Below are positions 40,619 through 48,945 of a DNA stretch of 64,000 bases, piece after piece. The stretch is from a filamentous cyanobacterium ESFC-1 (GTDB taxonomy: Bacteria > Cyanobacteriota > Cyanobacteriia > Cyanobacteriales > Spirulinaceae). Positions within the stretch are counted from its first letter, which is position 1, and every line of letters begins with the position of its first letter. The notes below the pieces were generated by a model, which was given only the letters and a program-made list of their open reading frames with translations, had not been told where the DNA came from and ran no database searches. The stretch is taken from the NCBI GenBank assembly GCA_000380225.1, contig KB904821.1, positions 4,745,683 through 4,809,682 on the forward strand, given 5' to 3'. Position numbers and translations under genes: made by a program.

Positions 40619-40781
40619 GTTAATGAAGAAGTCCCGATGTTCGAGTTGTATCTTGAGATGTTAGACTAGGTAATTCTCTGGGAACACTAAAAATAGAAGA
40701 AGTTTGGCAAAGTAGGGTAAGCGGTGCATTGTAGTCTTCCCTCACGGGCGCGATCGCACGTTTGCAAGAGCGAGCAAAACT

Positions 40782-41849
40782 ATGGGGAATTGGGTTGTGG
40801 AACATTGCGACGAATATCAAGAAAATTTTGTAAACCCGGAAGAACAAACCACTGTCCATCTACAGGACGATCCTGGAGCGTCTGACGCAGAATCGAGTGG
40901 AAGTTCAATCGATTTTTGGCTAGAGCAAGGACTGGCTCAACAACAAACGGGTAAGTTTGACGTTGCTCAGGAAACTTTAGAAAAAGCCCGTTTCGCTGCC
41001 CAAAAGCTGGACGATCGCACGCGGGAAGTCCGATCTTTATGTTATCTGGGAATCTGTTTTTACAGTCAGGGCAATTATGCCAGCGCGATCGCCCACGGAC
41101 AACAAGGACTTGCTATTGCTAAAGAGATTGGCGATCGCCTCCTAACAGGGCAGTTATACGGTAATTTGGGTAATGCCTATCGTCACGAAGGCAATTATGA
41201 CCAAGCCATCGATCATCAACAAAAAAGTCTCGAAATTCTGCAACGTCAGCAGGATGTATCGGGACAAATGGCAGCGTTGAACAACCTGGGATTGGCTTAC
41301 AAAGCGGCAGGAAACTACGAATCTGCCCTCAACTGTCAAAAACAAAGCCTGATTCTTGCTCGTCAATTGGGGGATTTGTCCACCGAAAGTCAAATTCTCA
41401 AAAACTTAGGCAATGCCAGTTATGCCCTAGGACGTTATGCCGAAGCCATTACCTATTACGAGCGTCGCCTCGAAATCGCCAAAAAACTGGGAGACCATCG
41501 CACTCAGGGGCAGATTTTACGCAATTTAGGCAATGCTTGCTATACTTTAGCCGATTATCCCAAGGCAATCGCCTACAGCCAACAACGCCTCGAAATCGCG
41601 ATCGCGTCTCAAGATTATCGCACCCAAGAACAAGCCCTCGGCAGTCTGGGGATTGCCTTTGACGCGATCGGCAATTATCGTCAAGCGATAGAATATTACG
41701 AACAACGCCTCACCCTAGCCAATCAAACGGGCGATCGCCGCGTCGTCCAACAAACCCTCGGCAGTTTGCGCGTGGCTTGTTATGCCTTGGGCGATTACGC
41801 CACCATTATGAAGTACGAGGAGCAAGTTAAACTCGGCAGTAGCTCTTAG
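40782..41849 (+). CDS. TPR-repeat protein
   Basis: A 355-residue protein with about seven TPR units from residue 45 on, each of about 40 residues with a recurring LGNAYxxxGxYxxAI-type pattern (GNLGNAYRHEGNYDQAID, NLGLAYKAAGNYESALN, NLGNACYTLADYPKAIAY). This is the Rapsyn/LGN-like TPR found in many cyanobacterial signalling and scaffold proteins, often fused to other domains but here alone. No signal peptide or membrane span is seen. Binding partner unknown. Confidence 0.85.
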   Translation: MGNWVVEHCDEYQENFVNPEEQTTVHLQDDPGASDAESSGSSIDFWLEQGLAQQQTGKFDVAQETLEKARFAAQKLDDRTREVRSLCYLGICFYSQGNYASAIAHGQQGLAIAKEIGDRLLTGQLYGNLGNAYRHEGNYDQAIDHQQKSLEILQRQQDVSGQMAALNNLGLAYKAAGNYESALNCQKQSLILARQLGDLSTESQILKNLGNASYALGRYAEAITYYERRLEIAKKLGDHRTQGQILRNLGNACYTLADYPKAIAYSQQRLEIAIASQDYRTQEQALGSLGIAFDAIGNYRQAIEYYEQRLTLANQTGDRRVVQQTLGSLRVACYALGDYATIMKYEEQVKLGSSS

Positions 41850-41901
41850 AATCAGTTATCAGTTATCAGTCATCAGTCATCAGTTTTTGGGCAATCGGCT
41901 T

Positions 41902-42066
41902 GTAGGGGCGGGGTTTCCCCGCCCAATAACCAATAACCAATAACCAATAACCAATAACCAACAACCAACAACCAACAACCAACAACCAACAACCAATAAC
42001 CAATAACCAATAACCAATAACCAACAACCAACAACCAACAACCAACAACCAACAACCAATAACAAA
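41902..42066. repeat. REP hairpin followed by minus-strand heptamer array
   Basis: GTAGGGGCGGGGTTTCCCCG at 41902-41926 runs directly into about 20 copies of AACCAAT/AACCAAC (41924-42066), which stop two bases before the next gene's ATG. Confidence 0.9.
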
Positions 42067-42067
42067 T

Positions 42068-42358
42068 ATGCTCAGTCAAACCCATTACTTAATTCGTTCA
42101 AAACAAGATGGCCGTTACTTGGTTGCTAGAACGCAAAATGGGGATGAAGATAGTATGGGCTACTTGCTGATGTTTCGCGAACATTTCGACGCTTTGAGTT
42201 ATCTCAATACTCACGGTAGCGGAGTCGCCGATCGCTTCGGGGTAGAATCAGTGTCAGGAACACAACTCAAAGGCTTATTGAAGCGTTGGGGTTTTCAGGG
42301 TTTAGGATTAGTCGAAGACCCCCTTGTGCCTCGGATTCAGTTTTTGAAGGCGGATTAG
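42068..42358 (+). CDS. Conserved hypothetical protein upstream of mannosidase
   Basis: A 96-residue soluble protein (YLIRSKQDGRYLVARTQNG at the start, then YLLMFREHFDALSYLNTHG). It ends two bases before the ATG used here for the mannosidase, so the two are probably one transcript. I do not recognise the family. The start codon sits right at the edge of the heptamer array, which leaves no room for a normal ribosome binding site; a CAAATATG context is all that is present. Confidence 0.65.
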   Translation: MLSQTHYLIRSKQDGRYLVARTQNGDEDSMGYLLMFREHFDALSYLNTHGSGVADRFGVESVSGTQLKGLLKRWGFQGLGLVEDPLVPRIQFLKAD

Positions 42359-42360
42359 GC

Positions 42361-45300
42361 ATGGTGCAGGATGTAGAGAGGGCGATCGCGCAGTTACGCC
42401 AATTGGTGCAAGTGGATGTCCAAAGCGGTTGGCGATTGTATAACGGCGATTGGGACAGCTTACCGCAAAACATCGAGCAATTACCCCTATTTTCCCCCAA
42501 CGACAAGAATTATTTGGTTTGGGAAGCCGGACGCAAAAAGCGGGTTTTAGTACAGCGATTTGTAATTCCGTCTCATTTGCAGCAATACCCGTTACAGGGA
42601 TTATGTTTGCGTTTGGCCTTGACTTGGTGGGCTGAAGATGCTCAGATTTTTGTCAATAACGAGTTAGTACAAGCGGGAGACTTATTCGACTCGTCAGCGA
42701 GAATTTTACTCTGTCCCCAGATTGCCCCAGAAGCCCAGTTTACGGTCGTTTTGCAGTTAACCAGTCCCGGTCACGATCTTGGGGCGTTGATGCGCTCAAA
42801 ACTGCTGTGTGAAGCGACAAACCCCCAGGAGATTGACCCCGGTTTTGTGGCGGATGAGTTGGCAGTTTTGCAGAAATATTGGCAGCAATTTGCACCCCAG
42901 AAGTTAGAGTTGCTACAAGCCGCAGTGGGGGAAATTGCTTGGGACAAGGTAGAAGATGCCGCCACGTTTATTGACTCTCTTTCTCAATTGCGAGAAAGAC
43001 TCAAACCCCACGCAGAATCACTGAAACAGCGTCGCGTCCAAATGATGGGACACGCACATTTAGACATGGCTTGGCTGTGGGAGTTGTCGGAAACTTGGGA
43101 TGTAGCCCAACGCACCTTTGAGTCGGTGTTAAGTTTGCGGCGCAGTTTCCCCGATTTTACCTTTTGCCATACAAGCCCGGTACTTTATGAATGGATGGAA
43201 AAACATCGTCCAGAGTTGTTTGCGGCAATTCTAGAGGCAGTCAAGGGCGGCTGGTGGGATGTTGTGGGGGGGATGTGGGTCGAACCGGATGTGAATTTGC
43301 CGAATGGGGAATCGATTGTCCGGCAGTTATTATACGGTCAAAAATACAATGGGGAGAAGTTTGGCCAAGTTGCCAAGGTGGGTTGGCTAACGGATAGTTT
43401 TGGCTTTAACTGGCAATTGCCGCAACTGTTGAAACTGGGGGGAATTGAGTATTTTGTCACCCAAAAGCTGCATTGGAATGATAGCACGGAGTTTCCCTTG
43501 GGGGCGTTTTGGTGGCAATCTCCCGACGGGACGCGAGTTTTCACGATAATGTCTCCCCCGAATGTAACCGGGGTGATGGATACGAATCCCCAGACGATGA
43601 GTGACTATACGGTGAAGTGGGAAGCCCAAACGGGTTTGCAGGCTAGTTTTTGGTTACCGGGAGTGGGAGATCATGGGGGCGGGCCGAGTCGCGATATGCT
43701 GGAGGTACAACAGCGTTGGCAATTGTCGCCATTTTTCCCGCAAGTTGAGTTTACGACTTCTCAGGCTTATCTCCAGGGGATTCAGCAGCAGGGGGATTTC
43801 CCGGTGTGGGAGGATGAGTTGTATCTAGAGTTGCATCGCGGTTGTTATACTGCCCACGCAGATCAAAAGTTATATAATCGTCGCTGCGAGATTTTATTGT
43901 ATCAGGCTGAATTGTGGAGCGCGATCGCGTTTTTTCTCCAACCTCATATTAAGTTACAGCAAGAAACGCAGCAAGCGCTAGAAACTAGCTGGAAAAAAGT
44001 TTTATTTAATCAATTTCACGATATTCTGCCAGGAACATCGATTCCGGGCGTATTTGTGACGGCAAATCAGGATTGGCAAGAAGCGCAAAGTAAAGCCACG
44101 GTAGTATTAGATCGGGCTTTAGCAACGATTAGCCAATCTGTACAACAACCCACGCCACCGCATCCCCAGGCTATACCATTGGTAGTGTTTAATAGTCTAA
44201 ACTGGGCGCGATCGCAAGTCCTCGTTTTAGACAATCCCTTCTCAACTCCAGCCCAGATTACCACCGCAACCGGACAACCCCTAACAACGCAAGTTTCTCG
44301 CAACCATCAACTTTTATTTCTCGCTGAAGCTATCCCCTCAATCGGCTATCAGCTTTTTTGGATAACTCCTCTTTCGGGTGAAAAACCCCCCGCAGATGGG
44401 CAATCTGGGGTTAATACAACTATAAAACCAAGGACTAATGACAAAGGACAAAGGACAAAGCGACGGGTGACTATTCCTCCCACCCATTCAATGAGTGGGT
44501 TTCCCGTTGCTTGCAGTGAGGGCAATTACACCCTCGAAAACCCAACCCTAAAAGCCGAAATAAACCCCAAAACCGGAGAAATCGCCAGCCTTTACGACAA
44601 AACCAACCAAAAACAAGTTCTAAATGCCCCAGGCAATCAGCTACAAGCCTTTACCGACAAAGGACAGTATTGGGATGCGTGGAATATTGCCCCCGATTAC
44701 GAACAAAATCCCCTCCCCCCGTCGCAACTGCTTTCGATATCCTGGCAAGAAAAAGGAGAATTGCGTCAAAGTGTCCGCGTGGTGAGACAAATTGGCCAAT
44801 CGACCTTTACTCAAGACTACATTCTCGACGAGAATGCACCTTTACTCCACATTGCCACAACGGTAGATTGGCAGGAACAATACGTTATGGTCAAGGCTGC
44901 CTTTCCTGTAACCGTAAACGCCCCTCAAGCCACTTACGAAATTCCCTGTGGGGCTATTCAACGTCCCACAAACCCTCAAACCCCCGCAGAGAAAGCGAAA
45001 TGGGAAGTTTGTGCGTTGCAGTGGGCTGATTTAAGCGATGAAAATTATGGGGTGAGTTTACTCAATAATTGTAAATACGGCTATGACTGCAAACCCAATC
45101 AAATCCGGTTAACTTTACTACGCAGTCCTCAGTGGCCGCATCCAGAGTGCGATCGCGGAATTCACCATTTCACCTACACTCTATATCCCCATGCTGGCTC
45201 TTGGCAACAAGCCCAAACCGTCCGCAAAGCCTACGAATTGAATCAACCCCTAAAGCCCCAAATCATCCCTCAAACGCCGGAAAATGGCTTTCTACCGCCG

Positions 45301-45549
45301 CAAAACAGCTTTTTGGAACTTCAAGGAGAAACCGCCGTTTTAATGGCGTTAAAACCTGCCGAAACCGATTCTAAAACCCTAATTTTGCGCTGCTATGAAA
45401 GTAGCGGAGAAGCAGCCAATTTAACAATTAGCGGGGATTTAGGACTCAAACTCGGTCAACCCTTGGATTGCCTCGAACAACCTTTAGATGGTCAAGACAG
45501 CCATCATCTCTCCCCGTGGCAAATTGCAACTTTTAACCTGAAAAAATAA
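42361..45549 (+). CDS. GH38 alpha-mannosidase
   Basis: This 1062-residue protein is a family GH38 alpha-mannosidase (hydrolysis of alpha-mannosides, Zn-dependent). An N-terminal beta region of about 220 residues precedes the catalytic barrel with GHAHLDMAWLWEL (zinc-binding H and D at about 231-235) and the nucleophile D345 in GWLTDSFGF. NQFHDILPG follows, and then the beta-rich C-terminal region. Around residues 680-725 is an inserted stretch (TNDKGQRTKR, then HSMSGFPVACSE) that coincides with a dispersed repeat in the DNA. The start at 42361 avoids the 25-residue overlap with the gene before it. Confidence 0.9.
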   Translation: MVQDVERAIAQLRQLVQVDVQSGWRLYNGDWDSLPQNIEQLPLFSPNDKNYLVWEAGRKKRVLVQRFVIPSHLQQYPLQGLCLRLALTWWAEDAQIFVNNELVQAGDLFDSSARILLCPQIAPEAQFTVVLQLTSPGHDLGALMRSKLLCEATNPQEIDPGFVADELAVLQKYWQQFAPQKLELLQAAVGEIAWDKVEDAATFIDSLSQLRERLKPHAESLKQRRVQMMGHAHLDMAWLWELSETWDVAQRTFESVLSLRRSFPDFTFCHTSPVLYEWMEKHRPELFAAILEAVKGGWWDVVGGMWVEPDVNLPNGESIVRQLLYGQKYNGEKFGQVAKVGWLTDSFGFNWQLPQLLKLGGIEYFVTQKLHWNDSTEFPLGAFWWQSPDGTRVFTIMSPPNVTGVMDTNPQTMSDYTVKWEAQTGLQASFWLPGVGDHGGGPSRDMLEVQQRWQLSPFFPQVEFTTSQAYLQGIQQQGDFPVWEDELYLELHRGCYTAHADQKLYNRRCEILLYQAELWSAIAFFLQPHIKLQQETQQALETSWKKVLFNQFHDILPGTSIPGVFVTANQDWQEAQSKATVVLDRALATISQSVQQPTPPHPQAIPLVVFNSLNWARSQVLVLDNPFSTPAQITTATGQPLTTQVSRNHQLLFLAEAIPSIGYQLFWITPLSGEKPPADGQSGVNTTIKPRTNDKGQRTKRRVTIPPTHSMSGFPVACSEGNYTLENPTLKAEINPKTGEIASLYDKTNQKQVLNAPGNQLQAFTDKGQYWDAWNIAPDYEQNPLPPSQLLSISWQEKGELRQSVRVVRQIGQSTFTQDYILDENAPLLHIATTVDWQEQYVMVKAAFPVTVNAPQATYEIPCGAIQRPTNPQTPAEKAKWEVCALQWADLSDENYGVSLLNNCKYGYDCKPNQIRLTLLRSPQWPHPECDRGIHHFTYTLYPHAGSWQQAQTVRKAYELNQPLKPQIIPQTPENGFLPPQNSFLELQGETAVLMALKPAETDSKTLILRCYESSGEAANLTISGDLGLKLGQPLDCLEQPLDGQDSHHLSPWQIATFNLKK

Positions 45550-45581
45550 AGGGCGAGATTTTCCACCCCGCCACTGTTATT

Positions 45582-45722
45582 TTAGTCTTCGTGGTCTTCA
45601 AAAGGATCGCCTAGTTCAGCCGAAGGTGCGCCAAATGCGGTATAAATTGCATAGCCTGTAAATGCGATTAAAGAAAAGGCAATCGTACTGCCCACGATGG
45701 TTGCTGTATCTAGGTTTTCCAT
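45582..45722 (-). CDS. psbN: PsbN, photosystem II assembly protein
   Basis: A 46-residue protein, too short for most ORF searches, reading [18 protein letters not shown] then a hydrophobic span and [16 protein letters not shown] at the end. This is PsbN, a one-helix thylakoid protein needed for photosystem II assembly and repair. In most cyanobacteria psbN is adjacent to and opposite psbH, but here psbH lies about 12 kb away at 57501. The gene is immediately behind the GH38 gene, convergent to it. Confidence 0.93.
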   Translation of the reverse strand: MENLDTATIVGSTIAFSLIAFTGYAIYTAFGAPSAELGDPFEDHED

Positions 45723-46045
45723 GTTTTGTATAAAATTGGGTATGATGGCAATTATTTCTTAATAATACAACAAGTCTTTAGTCATTTGTGAGTGGTTAGG
45801 GCGGGAATCTGAATGTTGCGAGAATCCCAAACCTCTGTCGGGGTGGAATTGCCTCGCTATGAATTAGACAAAAATCGCCACAGTTTGAGACTGTTATCGC
45901 AACTTCTTGTCACAATGGTTTTCCCGTTAGTTGTCACCGCTACCAAGGTAATTTCTTTGGGGTAGCTTGGCCAGACAGACGCACTCGATAGGGTACTGTT
46001 GATTTTTAGGGTAGTCATATTTTTGATTAACTTGCCCCAGTAAAA
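45723..46045. other. Gene-free stretch upstream of psbN
   Basis: About 320 bases with no gene I can support. An open frame of about 50 codons begins at 45813 (LRESQTSVGVELPRYELD), but it has no family match that I know and no clear ribosome binding site. Confidence 0.5.
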
Positions 46046-46378
46046 TTACTCTTTGGGTCTTTCCCAAGATTTTAAAGCCAAGCTTAAAACATTAGCAAAA
46101 GGCGACTCAACAATATCAAGAAAAGCCGGAATTGTCATCACTTTTAAAGCGCTGGCTAAACGATATTTTAGCGTCGGATTCGCTTCAATTTGACCAATGA
46201 AATAGGGGATCACCGCTTCCGGTTGTTTGAGCATTTCAGTCGGATAATTGCGCTCAACTTGCTGAAGTAGCTTTTGGACATCAGCCGCCGTTTCCAGGAT
46301 ATCCTGCCGTTGTTGTGTGTCTAATTCTTGGGCGAGTTGTGCGCCACTTTCGATTTTATTTTGGGGAGAATTTGCCAT
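46046..46378 (-). CDS. Conserved cyanobacterial small helical protein
   Basis: A 110-residue soluble protein. Two parts stand out: QDILETAADVQKLLQQVERNYP (amphipathic helix) and IGQIEANPTLKYRLASALKVMTIPAFLDIVESPFANVL. The motif E-x-N-P-T-L-K-x-R-x-x-x-A-L-K is, as I recall, common to small proteins of unknown function in cyanobacteria. It sits just behind the tnpB element and may be part of the flanking gene set. The ATG at 46378 is preferred over the upstream start. Confidence 0.65.
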   Translation of the reverse strand: MANSPQNKIESGAQLAQELDTQQRQDILETAADVQKLLQQVERNYPTEMLKQPEAVIPYFIGQIEANPTLKYRLASALKVMTIPAFLDIVESPFANVLSLALKSWERPKE

Positions 46379-46450
46379 AAATATTAACCCTTCATTGATC
46401 AACTTATTTTCACGTTAACGAATTCTGAGGATGAACTACTACCACCTGCC

Positions 46451-47710
46451 CTAACGGGACGAGGTGGTAGTTTCTAGCTTCACAGGGTGCTGCATTACCT
46501 TGGTCTTTCGTCCTCGGTCTTGTCTTACACTCCCTCCACTAACAGAGACGGCTGAACCATCCGCCTTTAGCATTCTGATTCCTTCTGCCCTGATATTTTT
46601 GCTGGCTGCTTCATCTCTGTCGTGACGAGTATTACAAGCACTATTGAGACAAATCCATTCTCTAACACTCAAATCCATTTTGGGTTGTTGAGTCAGGCAT
46701 TCAGGGCAGATATGGGAACTTGGGAAAAACCTGTCAATTTCTATCAACTTTTTACCCTCTCTATCGAGTTTATAACTCAAGAAATTGACAAACGTTCCCC
46801 ATCCACAATCAGATATAGCTTTAGCTAATTTATGGTTAAGCACTAATCCCCTTACGTTGACGAGCGACCCCGCGCCGCCGTAAGGCGCAAGGGAACGCGC
46901 GAGGAGGTTTTCGACCACAATGACTTGGCTTTCGTTGACAAGCTTTCTACTCAATTTATGCAGAAAATCTTGACGGGAATTGCTGATGCGTGCATGAACC
47001 TTAGCTACGATTTTTTGGGCTTTTTGTCTCGAATTACTTCCAGGTTGTTTTCGAGATAATTTCTTCTGTTTCCTGGCTAGATTACGAGCATACTTCTTAA
47101 GATGCTTTGGGTTGGCATACTTACTGGTTTTAGTTCCATCATGAACAATGGCGAAATCTTTAACTCCAAGGTCGATACCCAGTATCTTATCGCCATTTCC
47201 CGATCTGAAACAAGCCTCAACTTCATAAATAATAGAGGCGAAATACCTCCCCGTACTATTTTTGGAAATCGTTATAGTCTTGATTTTTCCGGCATATCTA
47301 CAGTCAAAAACAGCTTTGACTAAACCAATTTTGGGAAGCTTGAGATCGTCACCCTGGATTGAGGTATGTTGGGGAAACGCAACCGATTGTTTACCGTGTT
47401 TGGACTTGAATTTTGGGTATCTTGCTCTTTTCTCAAAGAAGTTAATAAAAGCGCGAGATAGATTGAGAGTTGTTTGTTGCAAGGACTGAGAGTAGACATC
47501 AGTTTTTAGCCATTCATGCTCTTTTTTAAGTTCTGGCAACAAAGCGTTTAAGCCACTGCGAGATATTCCTTTACCCGTTTCTTTATAAGTTTGATTACAA
47601 ATGTTAAGAGCGTAATTCCACCAAAAACGGCAACAGCCCATAGCTTTTGCCAATTGCTGTTGTTGTTCGGGGTTAGGGTAAATTCGTATCTTTTGTGCGA
47701 CTCTCATCAT
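46451..47710 (-). CDS. tnpB: TnpB, RNA-guided nuclease of an IS605-type element
   Basis: A 419-residue TnpB, counting from the ATG at 47710. It has the N-terminal OrfB_IS605 helix-turn-helix (QQQQLAKAMGCCRFWWNYAL), the RuvC-like residues D180 (GIDLGVKD) and E267 (VIVVEN), a zinc ribbon (HICPECLTQQ, then WICLNSACNTR) and the last acidic motif HDRDEAASKNI. Just after VVEN, the stretch RSLAPYGGAGSLV at about 272-284 interrupts the usual LNVKGL motif; it is encoded by the GC-rich palindrome at 46863-46905. All catalytic residues look intact. GTG at 47719 and ATG at 47707 are alternative starts. Confidence 0.92.
   Translation of the reverse strand: MMRVAQKIRIYPNPEQQQQLAKAMGCCRFWWNYALNICNQTYKETGKGISRSGLNALLPELKKEHEWLKTDVYSQSLQQTTLNLSRAFINFFEKRARYPKFKSKHGKQSVAFPQHTSIQGDDLKLPKIGLVKAVFDCRYAGKIKTITISKNSTGRYFASIIYEVEACFRSGNGDKILGIDLGVKDFAIVHDGTKTSKYANPKHLKKYARNLARKQKKLSRKQPGSNSRQKAQKIVAKVHARISNSRQDFLHKLSRKLVNESQVIVVENLLARSLAPYGGAGSLVNVRGLVLNHKLAKAISDCGWGTFVNFLSYKLDREGKKLIEIDRFFPSSHICPECLTQQPKMDLSVREWICLNSACNTRHDRDEAASKNIRAEGIRMLKADGSAVSVSGGSVRQDRGRKTKVMQHPVKLETTTSSR
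46863..46905. repeat. GC-rich palindrome inserted in frame in tnpB
   Basis: GACCCCGCGCCGCCGTAAGG followed by CGCAAGGGAACGCG. It encodes part of TnpB in frame. Relatives lie at 5488-5570, 37856-37906 and 51978-52062. Confidence 0.75.
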
Positions 47711-47896
47711 ATTTACCACTATACCATATACTGATAAAACAACAAAAAATACTTGGGGCTATCCATCTCACCACCTGCTTTCTTCGAGGTGGGAGAGTTT
47801 CGCCCCAAACCCCACTTTGTTAAATTCAGCTTTATGTCCTCAAAGATAGGCTCTCCCGTACAATAAAAAGCGAAATTAAGTAATGTTATAACCCTT

Positions 47897-48205
47897 ATGC
47901 ACGCCCTCTCAATTCCGACGTGGATGATTCATATTTCCAGTGTAATTGAATGGATTGTCGCGATCGCGCTGATTTGGCGCTATGGAGAAATAACCGGCGA
48001 TCGCGTTTGGTGGGGCTTGTCTTTTGCCATGTTACCCGCCCTCATTAGTGCCTTATGTGCTTGTACCTGGCACTTTTTCGACAATCCCGACTCTTTATCC
48101 TGGTTAGTCACCCTCCAAGCCGCCATGACAGTATTAGGCAATACGACATTATGCCTCGCCGCTTGGTGGATTTGGCGATCGTCTCGTTCCCCTGGAGTTA
48201 ACTAA
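47897..48205 (+). CDS. DUF2499 membrane protein
   Basis: A 102-residue protein with three predicted membrane helices that matches DUF2499, a family of cyanobacteria and chloroplasts. Recognisable parts are the opening MHALSIPTWMIHISSVIEW and ALCACTWHFFDNPDSLSWL. It lies five bases upstream of a DUF3593 gene, an arrangement found in many cyanobacteria. Function is unknown, but restriction to photosynthetic organisms suggests a thylakoid or plastid-related role. Confidence 0.85.
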   Translation: MHALSIPTWMIHISSVIEWIVAIALIWRYGEITGDRVWWGLSFAMLPALISALCACTWHFFDNPDSLSWLVTLQAAMTVLGNTTLCLAAWWIWRSSRSPGVN

Positions 48206-48209
48206 ACCG

Positions 48210-48500
48210 ATGTTGTCTAAAGAAACTCTATTCGCTGTTTCCCTGTTTCCCTACTTGGGATTTTTATGGTTTATGACGCGATCGCGAAAATTCCCCCGCC
48301 TCGCCGTTATCGGTTTTTATGTCCTGCTGCTGTTTGTCGCCATCACCATCCCCGCCGGAATTTATGCCCAATCCGCCTACAACGAACAACTCGCGAATGT
48401 CGATTGGCTGCATGGGGGGGCAGAATTTTTCCTAACTTTATCTAATGTCTTGGTGGTGTTGGGATTCTCCCAAGCCCTACGCCGTAACAGTCAACAGTAG
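48210..48500 (+). CDS. DUF3593 membrane protein
   Basis: A 96-residue membrane protein of the DUF3593 family with two to three helices. Typical parts are SLFPYLGFLWFMTRSRKFP and the ending LHGGAEFFLTLSNVLVVLGFSQALRR. It is co-transcribed with the DUF2499 gene four bases upstream. As with its partner, function is unknown and the distribution is photosynthetic. A gene-poor stretch follows, with repeats. Confidence 0.85.
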   Translation: MLSKETLFAVSLFPYLGFLWFMTRSRKFPRLAVIGFYVLLLFVAITIPAGIYAQSAYNEQLANVDWLHGGAEFFLTLSNVLVVLGFSQALRRNSQQ

Positions 48501-48880
48501 GCAAGGGGGAGGGGGGGAAGTTTTTGGGCAATCGGCAGTCGGCAATCGGCAATCGGGGTGTAGGGGCGGGGTTTCCCCGCCCAATAGTGGGAGGAGGGGG
48601 AAGTTTTTGGGCAGTGGGGAAACAACCAATAACCAATGACAAAGGACAAAAGACTAAGGACTAAAGATCGTTTTTTTGTCGTGAGAGTTTAACCTCAAAG
48701 AAAAAAGAGGAGAGTCACGGTTGTAACTCCCCCCAATCATCAGGGTGCATCTACTTAACATAATATAGCACGGGTGGGGTGAGGGGTCAAACCCCCTTTT
48801 CAAAAAAATCTCAAATTTTTACTCCTTCGCTTTCCTGAATGCCGCTTGTACTGGTTTGTTCCCGTTAAAACAGCAACCTT
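48501..48880. other. Gene-free convergent spacer with repeats and hairpins
   Basis: Contains ATTGCCG-type repeats, a GTAGGGGCGGGGTTTCCCCG hairpin at 48561-48584, GACAAAGGACAAAAGACTAAG repeat-like units reduced here to a short form, and two small hairpins near 48680-48720 (CCTCAAAGAAAAAAGAGG and GAGTCACGGTTGTAACTC). No open frame is supported. Confidence 0.55.
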
Positions 48881-48915
48881 AAAAAAAAGCCCGGAACAAC
48901 AAGTTCCAGGCTGAG
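48881..48915 (-). terminator. Terminator of hemL
   Basis: AGCCTGGAAC-TTGTT-GTTCCGGGCT on the minus strand, followed by eight T residues, about 30 bases beyond the hemL stop. Confidence 0.8.
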
Positions 48916-48945
48916 AGATATTTCCCCAATCGAGCGATCGCGCCC

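Larger units (their letters stand above)
46430..47815 (-). mobile_element. Solo-tnpB element of the IS200/IS605 superfamily
   Basis: tnpB is flanked on the left-end side by a hairpin near 47770-47800 (CACCACCTGC / GAGGTGGGAG) and on its 3' side by CTACCACCT...AGGTGGTAG near 46438-46470. The 3' part is where the guide RNA of TnpB elements lies. No tnpA is present, so it depends on a transposase in trans. Confidence 0.7.

Noticed and set aside
40620..40859. Minus-strand ORF of 79 codons between the ThiF-like and TPR genes
   Set aside because: It overlaps the TPR start in antisense and shows no domain.
45813..45965. A 50-codon ORF upstream of psbN
   Set aside because: Too short, with no match that I know and no clear ribosome binding site.
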